From contig CM043698.1 in NCBI GenBank assembly GCA_023935145.1, forward strand, positions 68,561,501 to 68,625,500: 64,000 bases of DNA, written 5' to 3'. The DNA comes from Bretschneidera sinensis. Taxonomy: Eukaryota > Streptophyta > Magnoliopsida > Brassicales > Akaniaceae. The position numbers were made by a program, and so were the translations under genes. Positions within the stretch are counted from its first letter, which is position 1. The number at the start of each line of letters is the position of its first letter. Shown one piece after another: positions 13,485-26,200 of the stretch. The notes under the pieces were generated by a model. The model was given only the letters and a program-made list of their open reading frames with translations. It had not been told where the DNA came from and did not search any database.

Positions 13485-14100
13485 ATATCTTTCTCTTCAT
13501 CTCACGTCGATGGATCTTCTCAATTGGAAGATCCCTATATGGATTATACGCATTCTAGTTGACCGAGCCTAATTCTAATTGTTTTGTTCCGAAACAAAAA
13601 TATCCACAGGGCAGTTCGCCCTATTCAGATATTCACGGCCAGGAAATACCGGATTCTTTTTCAGATAGGTCTTGAAAAGGAGAAGAAAGGCTGGAATGCC
13701 ACCAGACGTCTATTGTTGAATTCACCCTACCCATATTACCAATTTTGGAAACTTCCAATGCCAAAGTCACTGTATGGATCCTAAAACGGACTATGTAATG
13801 TACTTTATCTGCTGGGTTAGGAGGGTATTTTACCATACTAGCATCGATGTCGATATCATCAATAAAAAAACCTTTAGGTTTGTTATCCAGGAACTTCTTC
13901 AGAAATACTGTAATGAAAGGAACATAAGAGTTTGACGCTAGGTATTTGATCAAATAGGATTGTTCCTATAGAACCTATCACTAAATTACCTCTAGAGGGG
14001 GATAGGGCTAAGCGGAGCGAAAAGAGTTTTCCACTAGAGAAATGAAAACTATTAGCCCACAAGAAGTTGTGAATAAGTGATGTATTGAACTCATAATTCA
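13485..14100 (-). pseudogene. ycf2: Plastid-derived insertion with a ycf2 fragment (NUPT)
   Basis: On the minus strand, frames at 14101-13883 and 13953-13840 translate to pieces of plastid Ycf2: [30 protein letters not shown], then [19 protein letters not shown] and [12 protein letters not shown]. These occur in the order found in Ycf2, around its ATP-binding loop, but with a frameshift and a deletion that destroys the loop. The stretch from about 13485 to 13835 also looks like foreign coding-type DNA and may be another plastid piece, but I could not identify it. The insert sits in the predicted FPP leader intron and should not be functional. Confidence 0.8.
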
Positions 14101-14524
14101 CATTTATATCCGATTATCACTAATCACAGAGATAAGTATACAAGAAGGATATGAAAATGGAATGTGAAATCAAGAAGCTAATCATGGCATGCCTTTGGCT
14201 AGCACATAAAAACTACTCCTAGAAAGTACTTTCTTGCTTTCCAAAGCCAAAATGGATTTGAGAAGTATTTCCAAGAAGAATTTGATGTTTATAAGTTATA
14301 AAGTTTCAATTACTCCTAAGAATAAAGCTCACTAATTCTTAAGGGATAGCAAATATGAAACAGAACAAAAATCCAAACATGGCCCGAACAATGGCCTTAC
14401 AGTTACAGGAAAACCCTTTATTCATCTTATGCATCAGAAAGGTTACTTTAATGCACAAAATGCAAGCTGCCATGAAAGCAAAATCCCAAGACAAAGAAGA
14501 AAAAGACTTGGTTGCAGTGCTTAC

Positions 14525-14675
14525 CTGGCCTAGTGCAGCGATCAAGTTGTATTAACAGTTCATTATTGATCAAAAGCACCAATCTGTGGCTCAAAAGATG
14601 GAGAAACTTAACTTGAAGACTTGAATGCACCAAACCCAGAAGCTTGATTTGCAAGATACTGAGATACAAGTGAGA
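14525..14675 (-). other. Predicted non-coding first exon of the FPP gene
   Basis: Bounded on the 3' side by the donor gccag|gtaagc (14525/14524) and lying about 25-30 bases downstream of a TATA-like site on the minus strand. It has no long open frame of its own. The exact start is unknown; transcript data would settle it. Confidence 0.4.
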
Positions 14676-14694
14676 AATAGAAGTGAAAGTGAAG

Positions 14695-14710
14695 TGTATA
14701 TACTATAAAC
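14695..14710 (-). promoter_or_regulatory. TATA-like element of the FPP promoter
   Basis: The minus strand reads gtttatagtatatacac followed by a pyrimidine-rich cttcactttcacttct stretch, a common plant core-promoter layout. Placement is inferred from the FPP 5'UTR model. Confidence 0.4.
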
Positions 14711-15980
14711 AGAACACCCATTAAAAAAAATAGAAAAAAGCAACTAAGGTGTTATGTAGTACAAGGACAGTTTTTGCATAGGATACTACTAATCCACCGA
14801 CAATCTACTACTACTAATTACTAATAGGTACAATGGACTCGCCAAACAAAAAAAAGGGAAGAGAAAAAGACATTAAAGAGACAAAAGCAGTGATAAAATA
14901 GTACTTCTCCAAAGTGATCAGTAGACCAAAAGTAGAGGAAAAACGGACCGGTAACAAAGAAAGAGACGTTATTTTGGTCATTAATTTATTAATTTATAAT
15001 TTTCGTACGTTGTGTTGGTTTAGATTTCAACCGATAAAAGAATCGTTGGTCTTTCTTGTGAGATGCACGCTCTGCTTAGACAATGGATCAGGTGCTCACC
15101 ACGTGCGTGAAAAGAACGGTATGAGAAAAGCATAAATAAAATTTTAAATATGGTGTTGTCTTGGATATTATTTTCTTTTTCTTTTGCCCGAAAGTATAAT
15201 TTTGTCAAAAAAAACTTTATGGATTAAAACAAAAATGAGATTTTCTTTTTCATGTGTAACTTTCGTTAGAAAATGGTATTTATGAAATTTTCTTTTTCAC
15301 CGTAATAGTCATTAAATTACAAATCTTTGTAAAATGAAAAGAATTTCAATGACATTTGTTTTTCTTTTGTGAAAAAGGACTTCTTTGGGACCTAATTCTC
15401 CAAGTCAAGAAAACGCTTTCAGTTGGAAAAGGAAAAAAAGAAATGAAGAGTTCATAATATATAGCCATAAACACTGGGAAATAAAAAGGCAAAGACATTT
15501 GAGTACCATAAGCTCTTATGGACCCTGCCAAATTAAGGTCTTTTGATCAAGCTTGTTTGGTTACAGCTTCAATAAGACTGCATTGCTGAAAGCTTGTTGT
15601 AATTTTGTTTTAAGAAATTCAATAAAAATACTTCCTGAGATCCATATATAGCTTATGATTATTCAATAAAAACTTTTAATTGTGTTAATTGATACTACAA
15701 AGTTATACGATCGTTGCAATTGATGAATTTTGTCAAACTTCCTTCCGTGTGTAAGGAAGAGTTATATATTCTCAAAAAGTGGGATAGATTTTATCCCCAG
15801 AGGGATTAACATCTTATTTGTTTTGAACAAAACAATCTTAATTCAAATTCGTTTATATGATTTATATCTTGTATATAAATATTACTGAGAATCATTTTCC
15901 TTTCCCCTCTCTTTCTCTTCTGTGCATCGTAGCCCAAGTCGTGGCCGTGCAGTAGTCGCTGGGCAATCTCTCTCCTTTTT
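14711..15980. other. Intergenic, no gene seen
   Basis: AT-rich DNA upstream of FPP. Small frames at 14914-15135 (plus) and 15531-15346 (minus) show no recognisable domain. The part next to 14711 should contain the FPP promoter. Confidence 0.4.
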
Positions 15981-16801
15981 TGGTAAGATATATTTGTTTC
16001 TTAGCTATTTAGTTTCCTATTTAGATGTAATTTTCTTGTTCTATTAAGTTTTATATCTTTACAATCTATATATAAGTTTGTACTTGTTTTTCAAAACACA
16101 ATAACACAGAAAATTCTTCATATCTATATTTTAACATGGTATCAGAGAGAGTCGTCTATGTGTTTTTACAATTTCGGAGACCGGTATAATACCATTTGTT
16201 CGTACGTAGCCCTTTTCCTTCTTACTCTAGATTATGATACTTATATTTCATAAATATTAAGTTTAGGTTCTTCATATTTGTTTTCTTCATATAGTCATAA
16301 TAGGTCACTTGCCACCACTGATCACGACAATAAAATCTAGTCTCCAATCAAGTATTTGTTTTCTTCAAAGAGTATTTAAGCCGAACTCGTACCCTTCACT
16401 TTGTTTTGGCCTATGTTTGGGTTCTATTCTTGTTTCTAGCAATGACGCATACAAAGAGGTGAGCTTGCATGTCAAGGGAAATCACATCCACATAGTTCTT
16501 TATCGAAGCTTGTAGTTCTCGGTTCTTCTCGATATTTCTTTGATTTGATTTACAAACTCAAGTTCGATGTCTACATTACCACACATTGAGTTTGAGAGAG
16601 GATGTTAAGATATGTGTTGACATCCGAATTAGATTTATTTAGTTTCTTATTTAAAGTAATTTACTAGTTCTAATATAATTATGTTTCCTAGTTCTATTAG
16701 GATTTTTATCCTTAGATTCTAGGCCTGTACTTGTCTTCCAAAAGACACAATACTGTACACAATAATATAGAGAATTTTTCTCCATATCTTATATTTTAAC
16801 A
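15981..16801 (+). mobile_element. TRIM-like copia-type element, plus orientation
   Basis: A 5' LTR of about 156 bp (15981-16136, starting tggtaagata and ending ttttaaca) is followed at once by tggtatcagagaga, the usual primer-binding site complementary to initiator tRNA-Met. About 450 bp later the purine tract ttgagagagga (to about 16602) precedes the 3' LTR (16603-16801, starting tgttaagata and ending ttttaaca). The whole element is about 820 bp with no gag or pol frame, so it fits a terminal-repeat retrotransposon in miniature or a strongly deleted copia element. Confidence 0.7.
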
Positions 16802-18668
16802 TGTTAAATAAGATTGATTGGAAATAAACTTTGTATTATTATATTACACGAACAAACCTATATATATCGAGCTTACGAGGATAATAATTAGGAAACGTAA
16901 TTATATTAGAACTAGGAAACTACATCTAAATAAGAAACAAATTACTAGATAACCAAATCTAATTAATAAGCCAATACATATCTTAACATCTCTCTCAAAC
17001 TCAAGTTGTGATAATGTAAACATAATTTGAGTTTGTAAAGCAAATTGAAGAAGTATCGAGAAGAACTGAGAAGGGTAAGCTTCGATAAAGAACTCTGTGG
17101 AAGTAACTCCCATTCACATGCAAGCTCAATACTTTGCATGTGCCCTCATTGAAAACAAGAAGAGAACCTAAATATGTGTCAAAATAAAGTGAAGGGTAAC
17201 ACCCCTTTACAAGATTGGGTAGTAGGATTCAAGACTGAAACTTAAAAAAGCAAAAACCTTCGTAACTAACAAAAACCTTTGTTTGAATTGTTTTTCACAA
17301 GCCAAAACCTTCATTTGAATAAGGGTAACCTGGTGTAACAAGCAAATATAATAGAATAGATTCAGATTCTCTCGTGATAGGTTGCTCATCAGAATAGCTA
17401 AAGCCTTTAGATTGGAGGCACAACAACGAGGACTTCAAGAAAGACGAAGAGACAAATGACCGTGAAAATATTTAAAAAAACACACACAATTGCATTCTTA
17501 AAGAGAAAGAAAATTGTAAATTAGTAAAATATGATAGATTAGAGAAAAAAAAAATAAGAATAATGGCTATAGTCGGACAAGCGACATTAAGTCTTCCACT
17601 AAAATTGTGAGCACACGACTCTCAAAATATGATTGACTACTCTAATACAATGTTAAAATAAGATTAGAGGTGACAATCAAGTCAAGTCAGTCGGGTTCAG
17701 ATCATATTGAGTAATGGATCATTTGAATCGGGTTGAATTAGGTTCAGACCAACTTCAATCTTGGGTCGTTCAAGCCGTGAGTCATTTCGGATCGTTTTAT
17801 CTCAGGTTCAAGTCATTTCAATCTCAAGTTTTATTGAGTTGGATCGAGTCAAGTGAACAAAATAAATAATTATACTTAATTAAAATTATAGTATTTGCAT
17901 ATAATACGACTAAATGAGTTACATGTCCAAATCCGTAAAAATTAAATAATAATAAATCAATGTTGAATTTTCTAAATAATATATTTAACCTCTTATACCA
18001 GATTTTGATAAAACTTCATTCCATTTTATTTTATTTTTCTAGGCCAATTAAAAAAAAAATTATTATGACGTGAAAAACAATATAAAGTTATTTGTCTCCT
18101 CGATTTTTAATTTGAAACTAAGGAAATTACTCATATTAATAGAATATTTAACTATACACACCGATACATGTAAATCAATAATTAATTGATTATGATATTA
18201 TTTATTTTATTTGACAACTAGTCAATTATCTATTACCTCATTTTAATAAGCAAAATTTTTTTAAAATTTTTTTTACAAAAATTCGAATCATTTCAAGTTC
18301 GAGTTATTTTGAGTTTCTAAATCGTTTCGGGTTTCAAGTCAAGCTCAAGTCAAGTCAAATACGAATCATTTTAAATTCGAATAATTTTGGGTTAGGTTCA
18401 GGTTCGACTCGTATTATTTTGATGCATTTTTTGGTTGGGTCGAGTTTCTACATCAAGTAAAATTTTATCATTGTTAAATAATATAGATTGTCATGCAATG
18501 CTATATTATTGTGTATAATATGTATTATATTGACCAATATATAAAGAGCATATAAGCATAAAACCCACTAGAATTAAGAAACCTAATTACCCTATAACTA
18601 GGAAGCTACATCAGGAAACTAAATAACTAGAAAATCAAATCTTAGGAGGCCAATACATATCTTAACAT
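16802..18668 (-). mobile_element. TRIM-like element of the same family, minus orientation, with nested insertion
   Basis: Reverse copy of the family at 15981-16801. Its 3' LTR lies at 16802-16988 (ending cttaaca), then the complement of the purine tract (tctctctcaaactcaa), the internal region, and the complement of the primer-binding site (ctctaatacaa, 17640-17650). The 5' LTR begins at 17651, is interrupted after about 15 bases, and resumes at 18474-18668. It abuts the plus copy base to base at 16801/16802. Confidence 0.6.
17667..18473. mobile_element. Unclassified insertion inside a TRIM LTR
   Basis: Separates two parts of one LTR. The interrupted LTR start (tgttaaaataagatt at 17651) recurs as tgttaaataatatagatt at 18474, which looks like a target-site duplication of 15 or more bases, a size usual for LINE or SINE insertions. 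The insert has many short tcaagtcaagtc and gggttcaggttc motifs at both ends and an AT-rich middle. No coding frame. Confidence 0.4.
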
Positions 18669-19256
18669 TTCTCTTTCCTTCTTTCTTTCTCTTTCTTCTC
18701 TTACCTCACATCATATTTGTACTTTTTTTTTTTTAATGTTTTCCACCCTTTAAATGTCATGAAACCAACAATTTAATCATTGGTATTAGTCTAAAGTAAC
18801 AAGCTCACAATCACCATTACTCAAAGAAATCTGTTAATCCAATGGTTGTGAGTTCATATTTAATACAAGTACAAGCTCACTGAAAATTTTCCAAATAAAA
18901 ATATTGTACTGGATACAATCACCTCAGATAAAAAACGAAAATATTACTTGATATCCACATATCAAAATCTCAATACAGAGTCTCAAACAAGTCCGGATTA
19001 CCAAAGTGATGCATGTTCTTTTCCAATCTCCTATAACCTGTGAAAAAAATTATTTAATCTTTATTGTTTGCGTTAGACATGCCATGAAAGTGACACATGA
19101 TCTGAGTGGAAGTATGAAATGATCAAACTCTACCGCATGAAGGAAGAAGAGGATTATACAATTGGAAAATACTTCAGAACTAAACTTTCCTAATAATTTT
19201 ACAAATCCGCGTATCAAAGTATGTAACTATATCATATAAGTACATAACATGCACCA
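18669..19256. other. Intergenic, nothing recognised
   Basis: AT-rich, with pyrimidine microsatellite-like runs (ctttctttctttctc near 18680). No gene, repeat boundary or RNA recognised. Confidence 0.3.
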
Positions 19257-19534
19257 AATAATTGGCTGGATGGAAAAAACATTATTTTTCAAAAGGAGGA
19301 AGATTGACACTAATCAAGAGTACATTATCAAGTCTCCCGATCTATTTTTTTTCTCTTTTTCCTATTCCTTGTGGAGTAGCCAAGAGGCTTGAGAACATCC
19401 TGGGTAGATTTCTATGGGGGAACTTTGATATGGACTTCTATTCTATAGATTTTGCCTGCAGTCAATCAAGGACAAAGTCAAGACACCACCTGGTAAGGAA
19501 TAAGAGTCTCCTAAATCTCATGTGGATTTTGTAA
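19257..19534 (+). pseudogene. LINE reverse-transcriptase fragment
   Basis: A 90-codon frame encodes [20 protein letters not shown], then [14 protein letters not shown], then a leucine-rich FLWGN end. This is the well-known stretch just after the reverse-transcriptase core of plant L1-type LINEs. The rest of the protein is absent, so it is a truncated relic. It lies downstream of the PIG-Y stop codon. Confidence 0.85.
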
Positions 19535-19727
19535 ATTTTATTAACGAACGTCAGAAGGAGAAAAATGCAACATTAATAAAATATTTGGCGCTACAACAGT
19601 CTGGACAAACTTAGTGACTGATATAAATCATTTACTCCATTTTCCTCACTAGGGAAATAAATTAACATACTCCAAAAAGGAATCTAAATTCCACCAGAAA
19701 ACCTAAATATGGCAGTTACGGAATACA

Positions 19728-20112
19728 TGATGAAGATTAGAATTAGAGATTTTAATATAAAAATTTTGGGTATTTTAATTATGAGAATAATCATGTAATT
19801 AGAAAATATTATGGATATTAAGAGTAAAAGAAATTTTAATATATAAGCTAAACTAGTTTCCTTATTGGTCTAGGACTAAAGTTCTAAGATCTTTATATAA
19901 GAGACCTACGTTATTTTTACTTGTCTTATGAATAAATGAAAAACAGATTATTACTGAAATAAAACAGTTAGAGTTTGTTCTTCGTGCCCTGTGATTGGAT
20001 TGCTGTGTTCTCGCACCCTGTGATTGGTTGTTGTTTTCCATGTGATTTTGGATTGATCTATGTGATTTGGATTATCTATCCTTTATTTTCTTGTTAGTGA
20101 GTTTTTTCTACA
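19728..20112 (+). mobile_element. LTR remnant with primer-binding site
   Basis: Starts tgaagattagaattagag and ends ttctaca, followed by tggtatcatagcc, a degenerate primer-binding site. It matches both LTRs of the element at 21219-23472 in order (gattagaattag, ggactaa, gtgatttggatt). Only one LTR plus the primer-binding site remains. Because it lies just past the PIG-Y stop codon on the opposite strand, part could be transcribed antisense in the PIG-Y 3'UTR. Confidence 0.65.
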
Positions 20113-20263
20113 TTAAAGTGGTATCATAGCCTTATTTGCAAAAATTTGAACTTATTACGTAAGCATACAGATCTGACCAAAGCAAAAGGCCTTGGAAATT
20201 TCCTCTCATTCTCCATTTTGTCAATTGTTGTTCCATCGATTTCATAGCTTTCTGCTAAAACTG

Positions 20264-23200
20264 TCAAGCATGCTTGAACAACTTCATGCTAAGCCAATGA
20301 AAGTATACAGCAACAACAAGGGCAGGTAGTGTCAGGGGCACCAAGAAGCAATAGTACCTGTTATAGAAGAACCCAAAATCAGGGAATCCAAGCCTTCAAA
20401 TGTTAATATTCTGGTCATGGCAAATATACAGCAAAACGTAAAGAAAATCTTTAAATTCCATGATCAGCAAAATGAAAACACAATTGGTAACATCTATATA
20501 GGCATATAACTTTTTTTATAAGTAAAAAGAAAAATTATAAATCAATGGCACCAAAAGGGTGCCACCCATGTACAAAAAGCTATCTACATATATGATATAT
20601 CTTCATCATTTACAAAAAAAATCCCATTAAACCAAAACCAAAAGTATGTAACCACCCATCCTTGATTATGACTACTAACTTCAAAGCGATCATATCTGGT
20701 AAATGATGGCATATAACAGCATGAAAGCAAGCACATTTAGTAACTTCAAAGCGATCATAGCTTGTCTGGCCTGCCAAACTAACTTGATGGATGATATTTT
20801 TCTTTTAACCTTTTTCAGTTGAACACTGGTTCAGCTTATCAAACCTCTACCTAAATCTTATCAAGATAGATGGAAAGGCAGAACACAGAAACATAACGAC
20901 TGAAATTTAGACAACAATTATAACCTATGGGTAAAGTTGCTAACTATGTTTATCACAATCATATAATGATCAAGGCCAGTACAGCTGGATTAATATCCTG
21001 TGCTTGGATGACAAAGAGTGTTCCATTCATGAACAGCATTACCATAATTCCCAGGGGTTACTTAACAAGTTTAAATGGTAACCGAATAGCAGATTAGCAT
21101 GCCTTCCTTTAAGTACTTAGTTGACAACCATTTTCTTTGTAAGTAAAAAGTTCCATATAAGGCACCAAGGAGGCGTCATCTCATGTACAAAAGAACCACT
21201 TACAAGAAATGAAGTGGTTGAGAACACTAGGAAGATTAGAATTAGAGATTTTAATATAAGAATTTGAGAATATTTTAATTATGGGGATAATCATATATTC
21301 ATGAAATATTATGGGTATTTAGATGTAGTTAATGTTAATATTTTAATTTCATTTCATATTTCAATTTCCTTATCAGTTTAGGACTAGGGTTTAAGATCTC
21401 CATATAGGCGTCCCAATGATTTTTAGTTGGTTTTGGAAATAATAAAAATGAGATTGTTGAAATCAAACTCTGTGGTTGAGTTGTTGTTTCGCACCATGTG
21501 ATTTGGTTGCGGTTTTCGCGTCTATATGATTTGGATTGCGATTCCCATGTACTTTGAGAAGATCCATATGATTTGGATTAAGTATTTTTAGATTAGTTTT
21601 CGTATTTTGTTTGTTTTCGTCTACTGTACGACATTAGGTGGTATAAGAGCCCAAACCTCGATCCCTATTACTGCTACCATCGCACCAAAATCCATCTGAA
21701 AACACTCACCCAAACACATCCTAAAACCAAATCAGCTTTGAAAAAAAAAACAGCCCAAGCCGAGCTGAGCCAAGCAAATCATCCGAGCTGAGCCATCTCT
21801 GAACTAGTTGAGCTGAGCAAGCTCTATAAAAAAATTATGTTTTCTTCTTTAGTTTCCTGCCATTATCTATATTTTCTTTCTTTTATGATTTAAAAAAAAA
21901 AAAAAGAAAAAAAAACAGAGGGCAAAAAACAAAAAAGGGAGGAAAACAAAAAAAAGGAAAAAAACAGAAAAAGAGAAGAAAAAATATATATTTGAGCTAG
22001 TTTAGTTTGATATCATGTCTTACCATACATTGACTTGTATTCGAAACCTACAAGCTCAACTATCAAGTGCTTACCCTCGCTTAGATGAGTTGAAATTCAA
22101 AGCGATCAAGTATAGTTGGCGTTATCTTCCCCGAAATATGAATGAGGAATATAAAGAACTTAAATATTGGGTTTATCGTGATAAGAGATGACTTGAAGAA
22201 TTGAAAAACCAATATAAGTATGAACATAGTTCTCGAGATGTCCCGATGATTATGTTTATGATGATGAAGGAGTTGCTTATAAAAATTATTATCATAGTCC
22301 TAAAGATGCTTACCATGGTTTTGTTGGGTATGATCGTGCTTATGGAAGTTATGATGGATATGGTACATACGATGAGCTTGTGATAGATCAGAAGTCTAGC
22401 CCAATAGCTTCATCACAAGTTCGAGAGAAGATAATCCAACTGTTGAAAGAATGTAAAGGATTGTGCAAGTCCTTGAATGTTGTGACAGGGAAAGATGATC
22501 CCGAACTTAATAACTCAAAGCCCACTTATTATAGGGAAGACTCCGGAGAGCAACAAAAGAAGATTGTAGAATATGAGCCCGTTCTAAGCCAAGATAAAGT
22601 CAACGAGAATTAAGATATTCAAGTGGTGGTTGCACCTATTGAGCTAGTTCCTTGTGCAATTGACTTTGTTTAGTTAGTTCCTTGTGCAATTGACTTTGTT
22701 GAGCCAGTTCTTTGTGCTATTGACTTTGTTGAGCCAGTTCCTTGTGCTATTGACTTTGTTGAGCCAGTCCAACAAGATTTTATTGAGCAAATTGAGAATG
22801 TTGAAAAGATTCAAGACAAACATGAAGACAAGCTTGATTGTACGATTGAGGTTCGAGTCGATATACATGTCTTGGATATTGGTTTTATCCTATCTACTTG
22901 GTTTCAAGCACCTCGGCAACAAACGTTTCCAACAAAAAAAATTTTCACCTTCTAGTGACTTCGCCTTCAAAGACTTCCATGATCATGCTTTATTTCTCCA
23001 AGCCTCAAAGCTCTTGCTCTTGGAACATTTTTCAACTCAAGGACGAGTTCTTTCTAAGTAGTGGAGAATGATGGAAAACATGAGGAAGATTAGAATTAGG
23101 GATTTTAATCTAGGAATTTAGGGATGTTTTAATTATGGGGATAATCATGTAATCAATAAATATTATGGGTATCTAGGTGTAGTTGATGTTAATATTTCAA

Positions 23201-26200
23201 TTTCCTTATTAGCCTAGGACTAGAGTTTAACATATCTATATAAGAGGCGTTCTTATGTAATTGTAGTCCGTTTTGAACTAATAAAAATGAGATTGTTGAA
23301 ATCAAACTCTTTGATTGAGTTGTTGTTTCGCGCCAAGTGATTTGGTTGCGGTTTTTACGTCTATGTGATTTGGATTGCGGTTCCCATGTGATTTGGGAAG
23401 ATCCATGTAATTTGGATCAAGTGTTCTTAGATTAATTTTCGTATTTTGTTTGTTTTCGTCTATTGTACAGCATCATGAAGTCTATACATTCTTCTTCATT
23501 TAAGCCCATTAAACCAGAAATTGAGTATGAAGTTACCTATCTTTGATGAAGACAATGGACTTTTCTAACCCCTCGAAAGCTTCCTATTTGTTCATTCTAG
23601 ACTAGCCAAAAGATAAAAGGAGGAATCAAGGCTCGAGCTTTCCTCAATTCCTTCTATGTGTGAATACTCCTCTAAGCCCAAATCTCATCCTTTATGGAGA
23701 CAACTCCTACCCAACATATGCCCAAAACCAATAAGGCCAATTCCGACAAACTCCCAGTCCATGAGCACCATAACAAATAGCCTTCTAAAGGTTATTTTCC
23801 CATGCCCAACAAGAGCCTTATCAAAAAACTTAACATCAAAACTTCTCCTATCCCTTTTAAGCTTCCAATACATTATCCTCCCCGGTCAAATTCATTCACA
23901 TAGCTCAAATCTTCTCAAAAAAAACATATAAGGTTTGTATTTCCCAATCTTAAGCATTCCTTATGAAAGGAATCTTCGAACCACCTCATCATCAGTCATG
24001 GAAGCACAAGAACTAACCAAAGCATCCTTATCCCTAGCCAAAGAGAAAATAGACTGGAAATGCTCCTTCAAAGGAATATCCCCACACCACGCATCATGCC
24101 AAACAAAGATTCATACACCATTTCCAACAACAAACCACACATAAGGGTAAAAGTCCTATCACCCCCTTCTAATACACTTCCAAACATCCACTCCATAAGG
24201 TTCCCTCCCCCTTGATATCCAACCATTATGCTAGAAACCAAACTTTGCGATGACTTTTCTCCAAAGGTTACTTGACCACCCCCCATTTCACCGAGTGATA
24301 CTTATATCCTTCCCCCGTACTTCCCCAAGGAATTTTTTTTTATAAGTAATTTTTTTAATCTTCCAATCTCTTTGCAACTGCCTTGGGAATAAGAGAGACA
24401 TAAAATAAATTATAAGACTATAAAGGGTACTTTTATAAGTGTCACTCTCCCTCCTATCAAACTAACCTTTTCTCAAACTTTTCCACAATAGGGCTCCACA
24501 CCTCTATTTGAACTTTGGCCCCAAGTAAGTTGTAGGAAGATCCCCCATATTGCACCCCAACACACTTGCCAAAGAGTCCCTATCCACTACTTCACCTAGG
24601 GGAATCAACTTGCTCTTTTCCAAATTTAACTCTTAAGCCTGAAAACCGCCTCAAAACAAAGCAAAATGCATCTAAGGTTGAGGATTACTTGCAACTAATT
24701 TTCCAATTTGACATATTATGCAGGTTGGGAAACTTACTTATTCATCAGGAAACATTTCCAAACAATGATAATTGACCTCTTGTGTCCAAATATGTTGTGT
24801 AACTAGTAACAAACTAAACAACCATGTAAAACTAGAAGTACTGTAACTTGCACTTTACGCTAGTTGGCTGATGACTTTTCAACAAATCTTAAATGTTATT
24901 TAACATTCACAACACCGGAATAGTATTTCAAGTTTTTGTCTTGGACAATCAACTCAAAATTCAAGAAGACCTTACGGACCAAGTTATTAACAAAATTGTC
25001 CAATTTCATATGTTATTATAGATAAAATCATCTGCAAATTTCATCCTAGGGGTGACTTTTTTTATGCCGGATAGCCTTGAAGATCTCCAAATTCTGTCAT
25101 TAAAATTGGGAATTAGGATTAGGGTTTGATGTATAAGGGATTACGTTGATTTGGGATAAGAGCCTAAGAGATAGAGAATATTAGGAGGAAAATTGGAGTT
25201 TTACTATTAATTCTAGTGGCTGGGAGGTCTGAATTAGAAGCAATAAAAATCAGAAATTTGTGTGAAGATAAAGAGAAATGAGAAGAGATAAATATTCTCT
25301 TAGCCCTCTATACAAATGCATTACTCATTCTCTTGCATGTAATACTCTTCCAAGGATCTCCCTTCATTCTCTCTTTTGGAGAAAATTTATATTACCTTCA
25401 ATCCTTCATGAACTATGTTGCTCCAACTCATCATTTTACTTGAAATACATGTGTCGGAGACATGTTCAAAAATACAATTATGACTCTTGGACCCTCCAAA
25501 TCAATGGAAAACTCATAAAATATTGAGTACCTGTTTTGGACAGATACTGACATCCTACAGCCTTACTCAAGTCCAAGTAACATAGTTTATGATTCCTAGC
25601 TGATCCTCGTGTTCAAAATGGTCCCTTGTTTCCAGTAAAACAACTTTCTGAACTCAGTTGTTTTGCGCAACATGACCTCCAAAGGAAATCGTGGTGTGGT
25701 GTAGATTTAGCTACTAACTCCATATGTCCAGATAAGATAGAAAGGAATGCCTCCGAATATCTTTGATGTAGAAACCACTACTAAACCATCACACATTGCC
25801 ATATGGTTAAGATCCTGTATAACCATTATAACAACCAAAAGAATAAGCTTTAGAAAGAGTTAATCTTTTTTTGGTAGGCTCTCAAGAATGAGGAAATTCT
25901 AAGGCAGCCCTTCATGAGACCTAGGAAGAAAGGTCTGGAATAAGTTAATCTACTGGTCATACAAGCAAAGGAAAAAGAAAGATACACTGCAACAGGATAT
26001 CACATACAAGCAATTATGATAATTAGTCATTATTTACTGTGCCATTTTAAGATTTGGCAGCTTAAGGAAGGTGCATGATGACCTATTTACTAATGTGCTG
26101 CCAAAAAGGTTAGTGGAATACACTATTGAAAAGGGAATCTATTTCTCCACTTATGGAGCTAGAAAAATTAAAATGAGATCATACCATATTTACCTTCTTA

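Larger units (their letters stand above)
12346..14524 (-). other. Predicted 5'UTR intron of the FPP gene, with insertions
   Basis: Just upstream of the FPP start the minus strand reads a good acceptor (ttcttcaacag at about 12358-12368), 12 bases before the ATG. A matching donor (gccag|gtaagc) lies at 14525/14524. The intron of about 2.17 kb contains a solo LTR (12698-13205) and a plastid-derived segment (about 13485-14100). A leader intron is inferred from splice-site quality and the upstream TATA-like site only. Confidence 0.45.
21219..23472 (+). mobile_element. Complete non-autonomous LTR retroelement in the PIG-Y intron
   Basis: A 5' LTR at about 21219-21633 and a 3' LTR at about 23069-23472 match along their length (shared gattagaattag, gggataatcat, atgagattgttgaaatcaaa, tgtgatttggatt, ttgttttcgtct) and end gtacgaca and gtacagca. 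The primer-binding site ggtggtataagagcc follows the 5' LTR. The roughly 1.4-kb interior has only a decayed frame (22017-23063) without protease, integrase or reverse transcriptase, so it must have moved with help from another element. I could not find a target-site duplication. Confidence 0.75.

Noticed and set aside
22201..22383. 60-codon Met-rich frame
   Set aside because: Out-of-frame reading of the decayed internal frame of the LTR element; the correct frame gives the Tyr/Asp/Gly-rich text.
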